Positions 8,701 to 18,566 are shown, numbered from the stretch's first letter. The stretch is DNA of 64,000 bases from Streptomyces rugosispiralis (GCF_024505145.1 NZ_JANIAA010000003.1:186001-250000); one strand, 5' to 3'. Notes: generated by a model not told the origin, from the sequence alone. Numbers and translations are program-made.

Positions 8701-11404
8701 CTCCCAAATCCCGCTCCCCACTTACCCCTTCGAACATGAGACGTTCTGGCTGGACCGCGGCGGTCCGGGCGACGTCCGTGCCGTGGGGCTGGAGGACACC
8801 GGCCATCCGCTGGTCGGTGCCGTGGTGAGCGTGCCCGATACCGGAGGTGTGCTGCTCACCGGACGTCTCTCCCTGCGCAGCCACCCCTGGCTGGCCGACC
8901 ACGCCGTCTCCGGCACCGTCCTGCTCCCCGGTACGGCGATGGTCGAGCTGGCGGTGCGCGCCGGGGACGAGGCGGACACGCCCACCCTGGAAGAGCTGGT
9001 CATCAGCCGGCCGATGACGGTGCCGGACGAGGGCACTCTGCACGTCCAGGTGCTCGTCGGTGGCGAGGACCGCGGGCGCCGCAAGGTGGCGGTCTACTCG
9101 CGCCCGGAGGGCATGCGGCAGTGGACCGAGCATGCCACCGGCACCCTGACCGCGGGAGCCACCGCCCCGGCGGCCGAGGCCGCCCGGCCGTGGCCGCCCG
9201 AGGGCTCGGAGCCGGTCGCCCTCGAGGGGTTCTACGAGCATCTGGCCGAGGTCGGGTACGAGTACGGCCCGGCGTTCCGCGGGCTCAGGGCGGTGTGGAA
9301 GCGGGACCACGAGGTGTTCGCCGAGGTGTCCGTGCCCGAGGAGCAGACCGGGGTGGCCGGGCGGTTCGGCATCCATCCGGCGTTGCTGGACGCCACCCTG
9401 CACGCCGGGAACTTCTGCTTCCAGTCCGATGGTGAGCGGCCCACGATGCTGCCGTTCGCATGGACCGACGTGCGGCTCCACGCCGTGGGGGCCACCGCCG
9501 TACGGGTGCGGGCGACGGTGTCCGACGGGGACGGGCTGTGCGTACGGATCACCGATCCGCAGGACGTGCCGGTGGCCACGATCGGCTCCCTCCAGCTCCG
9601 GGAGACCACACCCGACCAGTTGCGCGCCCTGTCCGCCGCATCGGGCGGCGACGCGCTGTGGGCGGTCGACTGGGCCGAGTGCGGGCTCGGCGATTCGGAA
9701 GCCCGGTGGGCCACGCTCGGGGAGAGCCGGCTCCCGGATTCCCCGCCGAGCTTCGCCGATGTCTCCGGGGTCGCGGAGGCCGTGGGGGTGGCGGAGGCCG
9801 GGGAGCGGCCCGCCGTGCTCGTCGCCGACGTGTCCGCCTGGGTGCCGGAGAAGACCGGGCCCATCGACCGTACGCACGCGCTCTGCGCCCAAGTCCTGGA
9901 TCTGCTGCGGCAATGGGTGGACCGGCCCGAACTCGCCGACACCCGCCTGGTCGTCCTCACCCAGGGCGCCATGGCCGTCCACGACACCGCCGAGGTCACC
10001 GACCCGGCCGCGGCCGCCGTCTGGGGCCTGGTCCGCTCGGCCCAGTCCGAGCACCCCGGCCGCGTCCAGCTCATCGACACCGACGATCGCTCCCACCAGG
10101 CCCTGCCCATCGCGCTCGCCACCACCGAGGCCCAACTCGCCCTGCGCGACGCCACCGCCTACACCCCCCACCTGACGCCCGCACCCGCCACCACACCCGA
10201 GCCCCTCGCCCTCGACCCCGAGGGAACCGTCCTCATCACCGGCGGCACCGGCACGCTGGGCGCCCTCACCGCGCGCCACCTCATCACCCACCACCACGCG
10301 CGCCACCTCCTCCTGGTCAGCCGCCAGGGGCCCGACGCGCCCGGCGCCACGGACCTCGCCACCGAACTCACCGAAGTCGGTGACCACACCGAACTCGGCG
10401 CACACGTCCGCATCGCCGCCTGCGACACCGCCGACCGCGGCCAACTCACCGCCCTGCTGGCCGACATCCCGGCCGACCACCCCCTCACCGCCGTCGTGCA
10501 CACCGCCGGAACCCTCGACGACGCGCTGCTCACCGATCTCACCCCGCAGCGCCTCGACACCGTCTTCCGCCCCAAGGTCGACGCCCTCACCCATCTCCAC
10601 GACCTGACCCGCGATCTCGACCTCTCGGCGTTCGTCGTCTACTCCTCGGCCACCGGCGCCCTCGGCACCCCCGGCCAGGCCAACTACGCGGCCGCCAACA
10701 CCTACGCGGACGCCCTCGCCCAGCAGCGCCACGCCGCCGGGCTCCCCGCCACCTCACTCGCCTGGGGCCTGTGGGAGACCACCAGCGCCCTCACCGCGGG
10801 CATGACCACCACCCAGCAGCAACGCACCCGCGACAGCGGTGTCGTCCCGCTGGCCGACGCCGACGGTATGCGCCTCCTCGACACCGCGCTCGCCACCTCT
10901 CACCCCCACCTCATCCCCCTCAAACTCGACCTCGCCGCCCTCCAGAACAACACCAGCCCCCAGACCCTCCCGCCCCTGCTCCGCACCCTCATCCGCGGCC
11001 ACCACCGCCCCACCGCCCACACCACGGCCCAGCCCGAGGACGACGCCCCGTCCCTCGCCCAAGAGCTGGCCGCCCTCGACCCGACCCAGCGGCACCAGCG
11101 CCTCACCGAACTCGTCCGCGCCGAGGCCGCGGCCGTCCTCGGACACGCCACCACGGACGCGGTGGGGCCGGACGACGCGCTCTTCGAGATCGGGTTCGAC
11201 TCACTGACCGCGGTGGAACTGCGCAACCGCCTCAACGCGGCCACCGGCCTCCAGCTCGCGGCGGCGATGCTCTTCGACTACCCCACCCCGTCGATGGCCG
11301 CCGAGCACCTCCAGGACCAGCTCGCGCTGGACGCGGCCACCACGGACGCACACGGGGCGGCCCGGGAGGCGGCGGAAGACGACGACCAGAGCACGGAGAG
11401 GTGA
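2711..11404 (+). CDS. Type I PKS: AHBA-type loading module plus a single extension module, no thioesterase
   Basis: 2897 residues from ATG 2711 (GAGAGGTG upstream; MLRTDLIRP matches RifA/GdmAI-type N-termini). The loading part has a CoA-ligase domain (1-~515; [11 protein letters not shown] at 172, SGKI lysine at 500), a dead ketoreductase (~690-1000; Tyr to Arg915, Asn to Asp919) and an ACP (Ser1067). The extension module has KS (~1127-1550; Cys1299, [16 protein letters not shown]), AT (~1665-1990; GHSQG Ser1758, YASH 1857-1860, so methylmalonyl-type), DH (His2064 in [10 protein letters not shown]), a B-type KR (LDD motif; Tyr2659, Asn2663) and ACP (Ser2831). There is no ER and no TE. The loading half resembles GdmAI. 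The methylmalonyl DH-KR half with no TE, directly before the amide synthase, resembles the last module of GdmAIII. Geldanamycin-type PKS systems have seven extension modules on three proteins, so this is either an internal deletion fusion or an assembly collapse. Confidence 0.85.
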   Translation: MLRTDLIRPVPELLQANADRFGDKPACSDGHRTVSHADLERRTRRLAGHLAGLRLHPGDRAMICLGNRVEMLESYFGVLRANAITVPVNPRSTDAELSYLLADSGARLVLTDIAHADQFDRLRERFPELRVVVSGDGPLPKGFIAFEPLPDTEPELAARDDLGLDEIAWMLYTSGTTGLPKGVLSTQRNCLWSLAACYVPVTGLTAEDRVLWPLPLFHSLSHIVCLLAATAVGASTRIVDGVSTPDVLEALREDRSTFVAGVPTLYHHLIEAARERDFAAPQLRIALVGGAVATADLVRSFESTFGVPLVDAYGSTETCGAIAANWPTGQRVEGSCGLPVPGLTVRLVDPDTGVDVPAGQEGEFWVSGPNIMAGYHNQPEATAAALRDGWYRTGDLGRRDKAGFCTVTGRIKELIIRAGENIHPGEVEAVLRTVPGVADVAVVGKPHAVLGEVPVAFVVPGPDGFDPSALLTTCRERLSYFKVPEEIYEIARVPRTASGKITRHVLLELPARLRAAGDGQYDSLLRLDWVPQAALPDAPAESGAWALADSDALGLAEGLRGAGVDVRVVDGAVADGAVADGAVADGSPSPDVVVVTPAVRGTPGAGQDPIGESAARLGAWLADDRLAGTRFVVATTGAVATGAEEAAPEPLAAALWGVVRSLQAAYPGRLTLVDVSGGSDASTDVGVSADVGASTDVGASTDVGASTDVGVSADVGVSADVGVSTGVQGAGEDDRVAALRRAVGDGHDQAAIRTGVLLVPRLTRTSVPPEPDPAPALDPDGLVVITGGDTTRGTALARHLVTAYGARHLLLLSANGLPEDAAAALRGELERDGAEVSMAVCDPADRTALDSALDARDRPVTAAVHIEEPGPERSLDASLRGMTHLEELARRADPALFVVVTSAAGVLGSPGHPERAAADQFGEALVRRRRALGLGGLALAWGPLPGEHGTAPVAGAVPLPEALALFDAALTADQGPLVLLRPSTTGLPGGEPVPAVLRHLVDTPSGAPASDEPAVAEFRRRLEAESESGRQRTALGLVREHAAATLGLASADAVEADQAFSAFGFTSLTAVALRNRLNAATGARLAATVVFDHPTPAALARHLVREITGRRSEQERAPVRARGMSDEPVAIVAMGCHLPGDVRTPEDLWRLVADGRDAIAGFPEDRGWDLAGLFDSDPDAVGTSYVREGGFLSDAGGFDAAFFGISPREALAMDPQQRLLLETAWETLENAGIDPTSLHGTDVGVFSGVMYHDYGADAGTAAEGLEGHLGVGSAGSVVSGRVAYALGLTGPAVTVDTACSSSLVALHLAVQAVRTGECSLALAGGVAVMSRPTSFIEFSRQRGLAPDGRCKSFAEGADGTNWSEGVGLVLLERLSDARRNGHQVLAVVRGTAVNQDGASNGLTAPNGPSQERVIRQALANAGLSAADVDAVEAHGTGTSLGDPIEAQALLATYGQNRPAESPLWLGSLKSNIGHAQAAAGVAGVIKMVLAMRHDTLPKTLHAEEPTSKVDWASGAVSLLSEARAWPETGNPRRVGISSFGVSGTNAHVILEQAPEAEAPEAEAETDEQGTPGLVATGGVVPWVLSGKTPAALRAQAERLVNHLEAADAPRAVDVGWSLATTRATLEHRAIILATDTEGGTTTARALAEGRPDPQLITGQTGTDGKTVFVFPGQGAQWVGMGAQLLGTSPVFAARMQECAKALAPYTDWNLIDVITGTPDAPSLERVDVVQPATFAVVVSLAALWQSVGIHPDAVIGHSQGEIAAAHIAGHLTLPTAAKIVTLRSQTIAHHLAGHGGMMSLAAPANTINLTDWHGKLWIAAHNGPNTTVIAGDTDALHQLHTHYTNQNTRARIIPVDYASHTGHVDTIEDQLHHALQDITTQPGTIPWLSTVTGQWIEPDTPNSHYWYRNLRQTVQFEPTIRTLAENGYRTFIEISPHPVLTTAIQETLETTNTPHTTVTGTLRRDDDTPTRFLTHLAELSTRGTPMDWPTAYTGSQPSQIPLPTYPFEHETFWLDRGGPGDVRAVGLEDTGHPLVGAVVSVPDTGGVLLTGRLSLRSHPWLADHAVSGTVLLPGTAMVELAVRAGDEADTPTLEELVISRPMTVPDEGTLHVQVLVGGEDRGRRKVAVYSRPEGMRQWTEHATGTLTAGATAPAAEAARPWPPEGSEPVALEGFYEHLAEVGYEYGPAFRGLRAVWKRDHEVFAEVSVPEEQTGVAGRFGIHPALLDATLHAGNFCFQSDGERPTMLPFAWTDVRLHAVGATAVRVRATVSDGDGLCVRITDPQDVPVATIGSLQLRETTPDQLRALSAASGGDALWAVDWAECGLGDSEARWATLGESRLPDSPPSFADVSGVAEAVGVAEAGERPAVLVADVSAWVPEKTGPIDRTHALCAQVLDLLRQWVDRPELADTRLVVLTQGAMAVHDTAEVTDPAAAAVWGLVRSAQSEHPGRVQLIDTDDRSHQALPIALATTEAQLALRDATAYTPHLTPAPATTPEPLALDPEGTVLITGGTGTLGALTARHLITHHHARHLLLVSRQGPDAPGATDLATELTEVGDHTELGAHVRIAACDTADRGQLTALLADIPADHPLTAVVHTAGTLDDALLTDLTPQRLDTVFRPKVDALTHLHDLTRDLDLSAFVVYSSATGALGTPGQANYAAANTYADALAQQRHAAGLPATSLAWGLWETTSALTAGMTTTQQQRTRDSGVVPLADADGMRLLDTALATSHPHLIPLKLDLAALQNNTSPQTLPPLLRTLIRGHHRPTAHTTAQPEDDAPSLAQELAALDPTQRHQRLTELVRAEAAAVLGHATTDAVGPDDALFEIGFDSLTAVELRNRLNAATGLQLAAAMLFDYPTPSMAAEHLQDQLALDAATTDAHGAAREAAEDDDQSTER
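4418..4468. repeat. 15-bp coding tandem repeat in loading-module linker
   Basis: Three copies of a 15-bp unit plus 6 bp encode repeated D-G-A-V-A. The repeat lies just after the CoA-ligase domain, in the N-terminal part of the inactive KR region. An in-frame period and a location in a degenerate domain suggest slippage under relaxed selection. Confidence 0.85.
4751..4894. repeat. 18-bp coding tandem repeat, eight units
   Basis: Eight 18-bp units encode hexapeptides of the form A-S-T-D-V-G or V-S-A-D-V-G, from residue 681 of the PKS. The last unit is degenerate. The array is in frame and inserted before the Rossmann motif of the inactive ketoreductase. It inflates the linker without disturbing the reading frame. 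Confidence 0.9.
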
Positions 11405-11412
11405 CACACAGC

Positions 11413-12186
11413 ATGTTCGACGTGGCGAAGTATCTGCGGCGCATCGGGGTGGAGGGGACACCCCCGCCGACCCTCGACACCCTCCGCCATCTGCACAAAC
11501 GGCATCTCATGGCGGTCCCGTACGACAACTCCACGGCCCCCGACCGGCTCCCGGCCTCGCGGCACCTGACGAACGTCCCGCTGGACCTGGTCTTCGAGCA
11601 TGTGGTGACCGAGGGCCATGGCGGGGTGTGCTACGAGCTGAACCGGCTGTTCCACACCCTGCTGGCCGAACTCGGCTACGACGTGCGCATGGTGGCGGCG
11701 GCGGTGCGGCAGGCGAACGGCACCTTCGGCCCGGAGCGGGAGCACACCTTCGACCTGGTCCATCTCGACGGCCGGACCCACCTCGTGGACGTCGGCTTCC
11801 CCGGGCCGTCGTATTCGGAGCCGCTGTCCCTGTCCGAGGAGGAGCAGCACCAGTACGGCTGCTCGTACCGCGTGACCGAACAGGACGGCTACCGGGTGGT
11901 GGAACGGCGGCCCAAGGAGACCGACTGGCAGCCGGTGTACCGGTTCCGGCCGGAGCTTGCCGACCCCGCCGGCTGGGACGCGGTGCGGCTGGACAGCCTG
12001 GACGACTACGCACAGGACTCGGTGCTCGCCGGAACCACCTTCCGCAGCCGGGCCACGGGCAACGGAAAGATCGTGCTGATCGGCAGGCGCTACTTCACCG
12101 TCGAGGACGGGGTGGAGCGCACCAAGGTGCTGGTGAAGGCGGACGAATTCCAGGACGTGGTCGATCTGATCCTGGCGGGCGAATGA
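11413..12186 (+). CDS. gdmF: Ansamycin amide synthase (arylamine N-acetyltransferase family)
   Basis: 257 residues, the usual length for RifF/GdmF-type enzymes. The NAT catalytic triad is visible: Cys73 in GGVCYELN, His111 in EHTFDLVHL and Asp126 in LVDVGF. RifF relatives release the finished polyketide from the last ACP by attacking the thioester with the arylamine of the AHBA starter, closing the macrolactam; this explains why the PKS has no thioesterase. The gene starts 8 bp after the PKS stop, with GGAGAGGTG at the PKS 3' end acting as ribosome-binding site. Its TGA overlaps the next start. With the short PKS in this window the enzyme would have no long-enough chain to cyclise. Confidence 0.9.
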   Translation: MFDVAKYLRRIGVEGTPPPTLDTLRHLHKRHLMAVPYDNSTAPDRLPASRHLTNVPLDLVFEHVVTEGHGGVCYELNRLFHTLLAELGYDVRMVAAAVRQANGTFGPEREHTFDLVHLDGRTHLVDVGFPGPSYSEPLSLSEEEQHQYGCSYRVTEQDGYRVVERRPKETDWQPVYRFRPELADPAGWDAVRLDSLDDYAQDSVLAGTTFRSRATGNGKIVLIGRRYFTVEDGVERTKVLVKADEFQDVVDLILAGE

Positions 12187-13820
12187 GCGGGAGGGAGACG
12201 GTGGTGGACACCGCGCGAGAATCGGACAGCCTCGAGGCCGAGGTGCTGATCGTCGGCTACGGACCGGTGGGCCAGCTGCTGTCGGTGCTGCTGGCCCAGC
12301 GCGGCCGGCGGGTGACGGTGGTGGAGCGCTGGCCGGAGCCGTACCGGCACCCCCGGGCGGTCGGGTTCGACAGCGAGGCCGCGCGCATCCTGGCCTCGGC
12401 CGGGATCGGCGACTCGCTCGACAAGTTCACCGAACCCGCGCGGGACCACGCCTGGCAGAACACCAAGGGCGAGACCCTGATCGACCACGAGGTGGCCGAC
12501 CGGGGCCACTGCACCTGGCCGGAGGCGCTGTCGGCCTATCAGCCCGCCCTCGAGTCCGCGCTGATCGAGCACGGGGCGACGCTGCCGCCGCTGCGGATCC
12601 TGCGCGGATACGAGGCGGTGGAACTCGCGGACAACGGCGGCCATGTGACCCTGACCGTGGTCGGCCCGGACGGGGAGAAGACGGATCTCACCGCGCTGTG
12701 GGTGGTCGGCTGCGACGGTGCGAACAGCCTGGTGCGCACGGGTGTCGGCACCACCATGACCGACCTCGACTTCTCGTACGACTGGCTGATCTGCGACGTA
12801 CGGTTGCACGAGCACCGCGAGTTCAGCCCGAACAACCTGGAGATCTGCGATCCGGCGCGCCCCCGGACCGCGGTGTCCGCGGGCCCCGGCCACCGGCGGT
12901 ACGAGTTCATGCGGGTGCCCGCGGACGACCCCGAGCACTTCGGCACCGTGGAGAGCGCCTGGGAGCTGCTGCGGCTGTTCGATGTGACGCCCGACAACGG
13001 CGTCCTGGACCGGCACGCGGTCTACACCTTCCAGGCCCGCTGGGCGGAGCACTGGCGGGCCGGGCGGATGCTGCTGGCCGGGGACTCGGCACACCTCATG
13101 CCACCGTTCGCCGGGCAGGGCATGTGCTCCGGATTCCGCGACGCGGCCAATCTGGCCTGGAAACTCGACCTGGTCCTGGGCGGACACGCGGCACCGGCGC
13201 TGCTGGACACCTACACCACCGAGCGGCGGGCGCATGTGCGGCACGCGGTGGAGATGTCGGTGGGCCTGGGCCGGGTGGTGTGCATGGCGGACCCGGCCGC
13301 GGCGGCGGACCGTGACGCGGCCATGCTGGCCGCACGCAAACGCAACATCGGCCCGAGCGCCGCCCGCCGTTCCGTGGTGCGGCCGCTCGTGGACGGGTTG
13401 CTGCACCTGGACGACCAGGGCCGCCCGGCACCGCACGCCGGCCAGGCGGGCCCCCAGTGGCGAGTGCGCCGCGCGGAAACCACCGGCCTGTTCGACGACG
13501 TGGTGGGCACCGGTTTCGTCCTCCTCTACGCCGAGGACGTGGTCCCGGCACTGGACGCACGACGCCTGAAGTTCCTCGACGGCATCGGCACCCGGCTGGT
13601 GCGCCTGGTCCCCGCGGACACATCCACGGCCGACCTGGACCCACGGGACGCGCTGGACGTGGAGGACCGGTACCTGCCCTACCTGTCGGAGATGGGCGCG
13701 CTGGCGGTGCTGGTACGCCCGGACTTCTACCTCTTCGGCATCGCGAGGGACGAGGAAGAACTCCACTTCCTCGTGGACGACTTGGCCACCCAGCTGAACC
13801 CGCCCCCCGCCCAGCCATAA
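12183..13820 (+). CDS. gdmM: FAD-dependent aromatic monooxygenase (GdmM type)
   Basis: 545 residues of the class A flavoprotein hydroxylase family. The FAD dinucleotide motif is at about residues 22-30 (IVGYGPVGQ), the DG motif at GCDGANSLVR, and the GD motif at LLAGDSAHLMPPFAGQGM. A C-terminal thioredoxin-like extension of the PgaE/RdmE type follows. Homologues in geldanamycin-type clusters oxidise the benzenoid ring on the way to the benzoquinone. The ATG at 12183 overlaps the gdmF stop (ATGA), but a stronger GGAGGGAG site at ~12191-12198 favours the in-frame GTGs at 12201/12204. Either start keeps the FAD motif intact. The gene ends before a strong bidirectional hairpin. Confidence 0.85.
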   Translation: MSGRETVVDTARESDSLEAEVLIVGYGPVGQLLSVLLAQRGRRVTVVERWPEPYRHPRAVGFDSEAARILASAGIGDSLDKFTEPARDHAWQNTKGETLIDHEVADRGHCTWPEALSAYQPALESALIEHGATLPPLRILRGYEAVELADNGGHVTLTVVGPDGEKTDLTALWVVGCDGANSLVRTGVGTTMTDLDFSYDWLICDVRLHEHREFSPNNLEICDPARPRTAVSAGPGHRRYEFMRVPADDPEHFGTVESAWELLRLFDVTPDNGVLDRHAVYTFQARWAEHWRAGRMLLAGDSAHLMPPFAGQGMCSGFRDAANLAWKLDLVLGGHAAPALLDTYTTERRAHVRHAVEMSVGLGRVVCMADPAAAADRDAAMLAARKRNIGPSAARRSVVRPLVDGLLHLDDQGRPAPHAGQAGPQWRVRRAETTGLFDDVVGTGFVLLYAEDVVPALDARRLKFLDGIGTRLVRLVPADTSTADLDPRDALDVEDRYLPYLSEMGALAVLVRPDFYLFGIARDEEELHFLVDDLATQLNPPPAQP

Positions 13821-13840
13821 GGCTCCCCACCCCGGACATG

Positions 13841-13881
13841 ACTGGTCCCTTCCCCCGAACCACTTGGGGGAAGGGACCAGT
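13841..13881. terminator. Strong bidirectional hairpin between convergent operons
   Basis: A perfect 16-bp stem (ACTGGTCCCTTCCCCC against its complement) with a 9-base loop separates the rightward PKS-gdmF-gdmM operon from the leftward gdmK-to-unknown operon. It would terminate both. Confidence 0.85.
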
Positions 13882-13913
13882 TGGTTTCGCGCCCTACGCG
13901 CTCTGCGGAGCGT

Positions 13914-14201
13914 CTAGGTGACGCTCTCCCCCGTCCGTGCCGCGCGGCGGCGTTCGTCACCCACCTTGATCAGGGCGTATCTGATCGCCAGGGCCGCGGC
14001 GTTGACCGCGCGCAGCGCTTCCTGGGCGCCGGTGTCCGGGGGTTCCTGGCCGGTGGCGGCGGCCGAGGTGCGCTGGGCGGCCTCCAGGCAGGCCACGCAC
14101 GCCTCCACGAGGGCGTCGGGGCGGGTGCCGGAGGGCCGGCCCAGTTTCGTCAACAGCCGGGTGATCTCCCGGTGCGCTTCGCTGATCGGGTCCGCCGCCA
14201 T
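13914..14201 (-). CDS. Small cluster protein of unknown function
   Basis: 95 residues, last gene of the leftward operon, four bases after the carbamoyltransferase stop. The sequence is helical and charged (ISEAHREITRLLTKLGRP; ACVACLEAAQRTSAA; ALRAVNAAALAIRYALIKVG). It has two cysteines in CVAC and no recognisable domain, signal peptide or membrane segment. The tight coupling to gdmN and its codon use suggest a real gene and a role tied to the pathway, for instance as a helper or chaperone. I do not recognise the family. Confidence 0.65.
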   Translation of the reverse strand: MAADPISEAHREITRLLTKLGRPSGTRPDALVEACVACLEAAQRTSAAATGQEPPDTGAQEALRAVNAAALAIRYALIKVGDERRRAARTGESVT

Positions 14202-14205
14202 CGGG

Positions 14206-16266
14206 TCAGCGCCCCCGGGTACCGTCGTCCGCCGACGGCCCCATGTCCCCGGCCGGGGCCAGGATGAGGAACCGCTGCTCCCACAGGGCGAACACCTCGG
14301 CGGCCAGCGCCTCCGACAGCCCGCCCACGACGGTCTTGGCCAGATCCCCGAGCGTGGTGGTGCCGTCCACCGCGCCGAGCAGTTCGTACAGCTCGGGCGA
14401 CACCTTCGCGGTCGGGCCGCCGTCGTAGTCGAGGGAGATCTCGTGGGTCCTCGCTCCCGCCGAGGCGTCCGGGCCGGCGGTCCTGCGCTCGGCGAGCCGG
14501 GTCACCGGGCGGAATCGCGGTACCAGGGCGCCCAGGTCGGGCGAGGGCTTGGCGCGTACCAGGCAGTCCTCCACCACCAGGACGTCCAGGTCGGTGGTGA
14601 GGAAGCTGGTCACCACGTCGTCGAGGCTCTGCACGATGGGTTCGGCGTTGTTGTTGAAGGAGGTGTTGAGGAGCACCGGGGTACCGGTGAGCTCGCCGAA
14701 CCGCCGCACCAGCCGGTGGAACCGCTCGCCCGACTCGGCGGAGACGACCTGCACCCGGGCGGTGCCGTCCACGTGGGTGACCGCGCCGAGTTCGGTGCGC
14801 CGCTCCGGCAGCACCGGCACCACGAAGGACATGAACTCGTGGTGGCCCTCGGCGCCGGAGAGGTCGAAGTAGTCGGGCGCGGCTTCGGCGGTGACCACGG
14901 GGGCGAACGGCCGGAAGCCCTCGCGCTTCTTCACCATCGCGTTGATGCGGGTGCGGTTCTCCTCGGGGCGCGCGTCCGCGACGATGCTGCGGTGCCCCAG
15001 GGCGCGGGGGCCGAACTCGGACCGGCCGTACGCCCAGCCGAGCACCTCTCCCCCGGCGAGGAGTCCGGCCGCGGTCTCCACGGCGTCCTCGGGGAACTCC
15101 ACCTCGATCAGCGGCGCCCAGTCGGCCAGCCGGGCCCTGATCTGCGCCCGGTCGCCGAGCGCCGGGCCGAGGCTCGCGCTGAGCAGCCGTTTCCTCGGCC
15201 GTTGGAGGGTGCCGAGGCTCGCCGCCGCGGCGTAGGCGGCGCCCTCGCCCGCGCCCGCGTCATGCGAGGCGGGGTGCACGAACACCTCGTCGAAGAGCCC
15301 GGATTTGAGGATCAGGCCGTTGAGGCTGGAGTTGTGGGCGACGCCGCCGCCGAAGCACAGGCGCGACAGACCGCTGGTCTTCGCCCAGTGCTGGAGGATG
15401 TGCAGCACGATCTTCTCGACCGTCTCCTGGAGCGCGGCGGCGAAGTCGCGGTGCTCTTGGGTGAACGGCTCGCCCTTGCGGCGCGGCCGGAAGCCCTCGG
15501 CGTAGAACAGCGGGCTGACCAGGTTCGGCACCATGATGTTGCCGTGCAACTCGTACTCGCCGTTGTCCTGGAGGGTGTAGAGCTTGGCGAAGGTGTCGCG
15601 GTAGGTCTCGGGGTTGCCCCACGGGGCCAGGCCCATCACCTTGTACTCGTCGCCGAAGCCGTAGCCGAGCAGATAGGTGGCGTTCAGATAGAGCCCGCCC
15701 AGCGACTTGGGCACGGGGTAGTCGGCCAGCTTCTCCAGATGTGTGCCCTCGGCGCGGTAGACGGTGCCGGAGTGCAGCTCGCCACGCCCGTCCAGCACCA
15801 GGACCAGGGCCGAGTCCATGCCGGAGTGCAGATACGAGGAGTAGGCGTGTGCCTCGTGGTGCGGTACGTACACCAGCTTCTCGTCCGGCAGGTCCCAGCC
15901 CAGGCCCTCCTTCAGCCGCTCCCGGATCAGCTCCCGGGAGTAGCGCAGCGGCACCCGCGGATATTCGGTGTAGAGGTGGTTGAGGACGGTGTCGATGTGG
16001 TTCTCGGGAAAGTAGTAGCCCACCGCGTCGACGTCCTCGGGCCGCGCACCGGCCAGGGCCAGACACTCACGGACCGCGTTGAGGGGAAATTTCGTCGTCT
16101 TTTTGATCCGGTTGAGCCGCTCCTCCTCCACCGCGGCCACGAGTTCGCCGTCGCGGATCAAGGAAGCCGCCGAGTCGTGGAAGAACACCTCGCCCAGCTG
16201 CGGCACCACATCGGTGTCCGCGGCGGAGAAGTTGCCGTTGAGCCCGAGCACAAGCACAGTGATCAC
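14206..16266 (-). CDS. gdmN: O-carbamoyltransferase (NodU/CmcH family)
   Basis: 686 residues, matching the length of ansamycin carbamoyltransferases. The N-terminal Kae1-like ATPase half carries the metal-binding HHEAH motif (His136, 137 and 140), H30-D-S near the start, and the [11 protein letters not shown] loop. The C-terminal half has [11 protein letters not shown]. Family members use carbamoyl phosphate and ATP to carbamoylate a hydroxyl; in geldanamycin this is the C7 hydroxyl, essential for Hsp90 binding. The GTG at 16266 is used as start; a second GTG two codons later is equally placed. It lies 51 bp after gdmH in the same operon, with no clear Shine-Dalgarno site. Confidence 0.9.
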   Translation of the reverse strand: MITVLVLGLNGNFSAADTDVVPQLGEVFFHDSAASLIRDGELVAAVEEERLNRIKKTTKFPLNAVRECLALAGARPEDVDAVGYYFPENHIDTVLNHLYTEYPRVPLRYSRELIRERLKEGLGWDLPDEKLVYVPHHEAHAYSSYLHSGMDSALVLVLDGRGELHSGTVYRAEGTHLEKLADYPVPKSLGGLYLNATYLLGYGFGDEYKVMGLAPWGNPETYRDTFAKLYTLQDNGEYELHGNIMVPNLVSPLFYAEGFRPRRKGEPFTQEHRDFAAALQETVEKIVLHILQHWAKTSGLSRLCFGGGVAHNSSLNGLILKSGLFDEVFVHPASHDAGAGEGAAYAAAASLGTLQRPRKRLLSASLGPALGDRAQIRARLADWAPLIEVEFPEDAVETAAGLLAGGEVLGWAYGRSEFGPRALGHRSIVADARPEENRTRINAMVKKREGFRPFAPVVTAEAAPDYFDLSGAEGHHEFMSFVVPVLPERRTELGAVTHVDGTARVQVVSAESGERFHRLVRRFGELTGTPVLLNTSFNNNAEPIVQSLDDVVTSFLTTDLDVLVVEDCLVRAKPSPDLGALVPRFRPVTRLAERRTAGPDASAGARTHEISLDYDGGPTAKVSPELYELLGAVDGTTTLGDLAKTVVGGLSEALAAEVFALWEQRFLILAPAGDMGPSADDGTRGR

Positions 16267-16317
16267 CCAAACCAGTCAGAGGCGAACGCGAGGATCCGGG
16301 GCGGAAGCGCCCGCCGG

Positions 16318-17436
16318 TCAGCGGGAGTGCGGCAGCGCCGCGTCGGCGAGCTCAGGCGCCGTCAGCCGCAGCGTCGTCGGGGCCGGCTGGGACGCGGGGG
16401 TGAGATGGAGGCGTTCGACCCCCTCCTCGCCGGGGGCGGCGAGGGCGGCGGCGCATCCGCAGGTGGTGTCGGCGAACCCTGCGAAGCGGTAGGCGACCTC
16501 CATCATCCGGTTGCGGTCGGTGCGCCGGAAGTCGGCGGCCAGGTGCACCCCGGCCCGCGCCGCCTGGTCGGCCAGCCAGTTCAGCACGGTGGACCCGGCG
16601 CCGTAGGAGACCACGCGGCAGGAGGTGGCGAGCAGTTTCAGATGCCACACCTCGGGGTGCCTCTCCAGCAGCACGATGCCGACGGCCCCGTGCGGCCCGA
16701 ACCGGTCGGCCATCGTGATGACCAGCACCTCATGGGCGGGGTCGGTGAGCAGTCCGCGCAGTACGGCGTCGGAGTAGTGCACACCGGTGGCGTTCATCTG
16801 GCTGGTGCGCAGGGTCAGTTCCTCGACCCGGGACAGCTCCCGCTCGGTGGCGCGGGCGATCCCCATCCGGATGTCCAGGGTGCGCAGGAACTCCTCGTCG
16901 GGGCCGGTGAAATCGGCCCGCTCGGCGTCCCGGCGGAACCCCGACTGGTACATGGTCCGGCGCTGCCGCGAGTCCACGGTGACCACGGCGGGGCTGAACT
17001 CGGGCAGTCCGGTGAGCCCGGCCACGTCCTCGGCGGTGTAGCAGCGCACCGCGGGGAGCTGGTAGGCGACCTCGGCGCGTTCGGCGGGCTGGTCGTCCAC
17101 GAAGGCCATGGCGCGGTGGGCGAAGTTCAGCCGCTCCGCGATGGCGCGCACCGCTTCCGACTTGGGCCCCCAGCCGATGTGGGGCAGGACGAAGTACTCG
17201 GCGAGACCCAGCGCCTCCAGCCGCGCCCAGGCGTGGTCGTGGTCGTTCTTGCTGGCGATCGACTGGAGGATGCCACGTCCGTCGAGGGTGGTGATGACAT
17301 CGCGCACCCACTCGAACGGCGGCACCTCGCCGTCCTCGAGCAGGGTGCCGCGCCACAGGGTGTTGTCCAGGTCCCAGACGAGACATTTGACGGCCGCCGG
17401 CGGCTCGCTCCCGCTCACGGGCTTCCCCTCCGTCAT
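16318..17436 (-). CDS. gdmH: FkbH-like glyceryl-ACP synthesis protein (HAD family)
   Basis: 372 residues. The HAD catalytic motif is at residues 20-28 (VWDLDNTLW; Asp22, Asp24, Thr26), followed by the FkbH-specific GVHYSDAVLRGLL and GAGSTVLNWL regions and a C-terminal GNAT-like half. FkbH proteins take the glyceryl unit of 1,3-bisphosphoglycerate, dephosphorylate it and load it on a stand-alone ACP, the first step to methoxymalonyl-ACP. The start overlaps the gdmI stop by 4 nt. Together with gdmI, gdmJ, gdmK and gdmG this makes a complete set for the methoxy-bearing extender. Confidence 0.9.
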   Translation of the reverse strand: MTEGKPVSGSEPPAAVKCLVWDLDNTLWRGTLLEDGEVPPFEWVRDVITTLDGRGILQSIASKNDHDHAWARLEALGLAEYFVLPHIGWGPKSEAVRAIAERLNFAHRAMAFVDDQPAERAEVAYQLPAVRCYTAEDVAGLTGLPEFSPAVVTVDSRQRRTMYQSGFRRDAERADFTGPDEEFLRTLDIRMGIARATERELSRVEELTLRTSQMNATGVHYSDAVLRGLLTDPAHEVLVITMADRFGPHGAVGIVLLERHPEVWHLKLLATSCRVVSYGAGSTVLNWLADQAARAGVHLAADFRRTDRNRMMEVAYRFAGFADTTCGCAAALAAPGEEGVERLHLTPASQPAPTTLRLTAPELADAALPHSR

Positions 17437-18566
17437 GCTTGCACCTTCCTCCGCGTGTGCTGGGCCAGCTTCCGCGTGTGCCGGCCCAGGATGAGCTGGC
17501 AGATCTCGCTGGTGCCCTCGATGACTTCCATCAGCTTGGCGTCGCGGTACGCGCGGGCCACCACATGGCCGTCGGAGGCCGCGGCGGACGCCAGGAGCTG
17601 TACGGCGCGGGCCGCGCCCTCGGCCGCCTCGCGCGAGGCCACGTACTTCGCGTGCACCGCGTCCACCGCCATGTCGGGCGAGCCGGTGTCCCAGGAGTCA
17701 CTGGCGTGTTCGCAGGCCCGGGTGGCGTGCCGCTCCGCGACATACAGTTCGGTCAGATGCCGGGCCACCAACTGGTGGTCGGCGAGTACGCGGCCGGACT
17801 GCTCCCGGGTGGCGGTGTGCGCGGCGGCGGCCTCCAGGCACGCGCGCAGGATGCCGACGCACCCCCACGCCACGGACATCCGCCCATAGGTGAGCGCGGC
17901 GGTGGTCGCGAAGGGCAGCGGCAGCCCGGTGCCGCCGAGTACGTGGTCGGCGGGCACCCGGACCGCGTCCAGGGTGATGTCCGCGTGGCCGGCGGCGCGG
18001 CAGCCCAGCGGGTTCGCCACCCGGGTGATCCGGACTCCGGGGGCCCGGGCGGGCACGACCACGGCCGTGGCGCCGCCCCGGTACTTCCCGAACACCACCA
18101 GCAGATCGGCGTAGTGGGCGGCGGTGATCCACACCTTCCGCCCGGTGACGACCACCTGTGTGCCGTCGTCGGTGATCTCGGTCTCCATCGCCGACAGATC
18201 GCTGCCCGCGCCGGGCTCGCTGAATCCGACCGCCGCCAGGTCGCCGGAGGTCAGCCGGGGCAGAAAGGCGTCCCACTGCTCCGTGCCGCCGAGCCTCCGC
18301 ACGGTCCACGCCGCCATGCCCTGCGAGGTCATCACGCTGCGCAGGGAGCTGCACAGGGCGCCGACCCGCGCGGTGAGCTCCCCGTTGGCCAGGCTGTCCA
18401 GTCCGGTGCCGCCGTGTTCGGGGCCGACCTGTGCGCACAGCACTCCGGCGGCGCCGAGTTTGACCAGCAGGTCGCGGGGCAGCTCCCCGGCCACGTCCCA
18501 GGCGTCGGCCCGGTCCCCGATCAACCCGCTGACCAGCTCCGCGTGGCTGGTGGCGGCGTCGGTCAC
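17433..18566 (-). CDS. gdmI: Acyl-CoA dehydrogenase-like enzyme of methoxymalonyl-ACP synthesis
   Basis: 377 residues of the FkbI type. Visible motifs are GFSEPGAGSDLSAMETEI (FAD/substrate loop), KVWITAAHYADLLVV and the C-terminal EGTSEICQLILGRH carrying the catalytic glutamate. It oxidises the ACP-bound glyceryl-derived intermediate. It overlaps gdmJ upstream and gdmH downstream by 4 nt each, so stoichiometric translation is likely. Length and motifs are intact. Confidence 0.88.
   Translation of the reverse strand: MTDAATSHAELVSGLIGDRADAWDVAGELPRDLLVKLGAAGVLCAQVGPEHGGTGLDSLANGELTARVGALCSSLRSVMTSQGMAAWTVRRLGGTEQWDAFLPRLTSGDLAAVGFSEPGAGSDLSAMETEITDDGTQVVVTGRKVWITAAHYADLLVVFGKYRGGATAVVVPARAPGVRITRVANPLGCRAAGHADITLDAVRVPADHVLGGTGLPLPFATTAALTYGRMSVAWGCVGILRACLEAAAAHTATREQSGRVLADHQLVARHLTELYVAERHATRACEHASDSWDTGSPDMAVDAVHAKYVASREAAEGAARAVQLLASAAASDGHVVARAYRDAKLMEVIEGTSEICQLILGRHTRKLAQHTRRKVQA

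Noticed and set aside
2711..11404. A genuine iterative single-module PKS
   Set aside because: Domain types, the gdmAIII-like end and the adjacent amide synthase all point to modular ansamycin logic. Repeated use of one DH-KR methylmalonyl module would not give the methoxy or fully reduced positions implied by the rest of the cluster. Not excluded, but the weaker reading.
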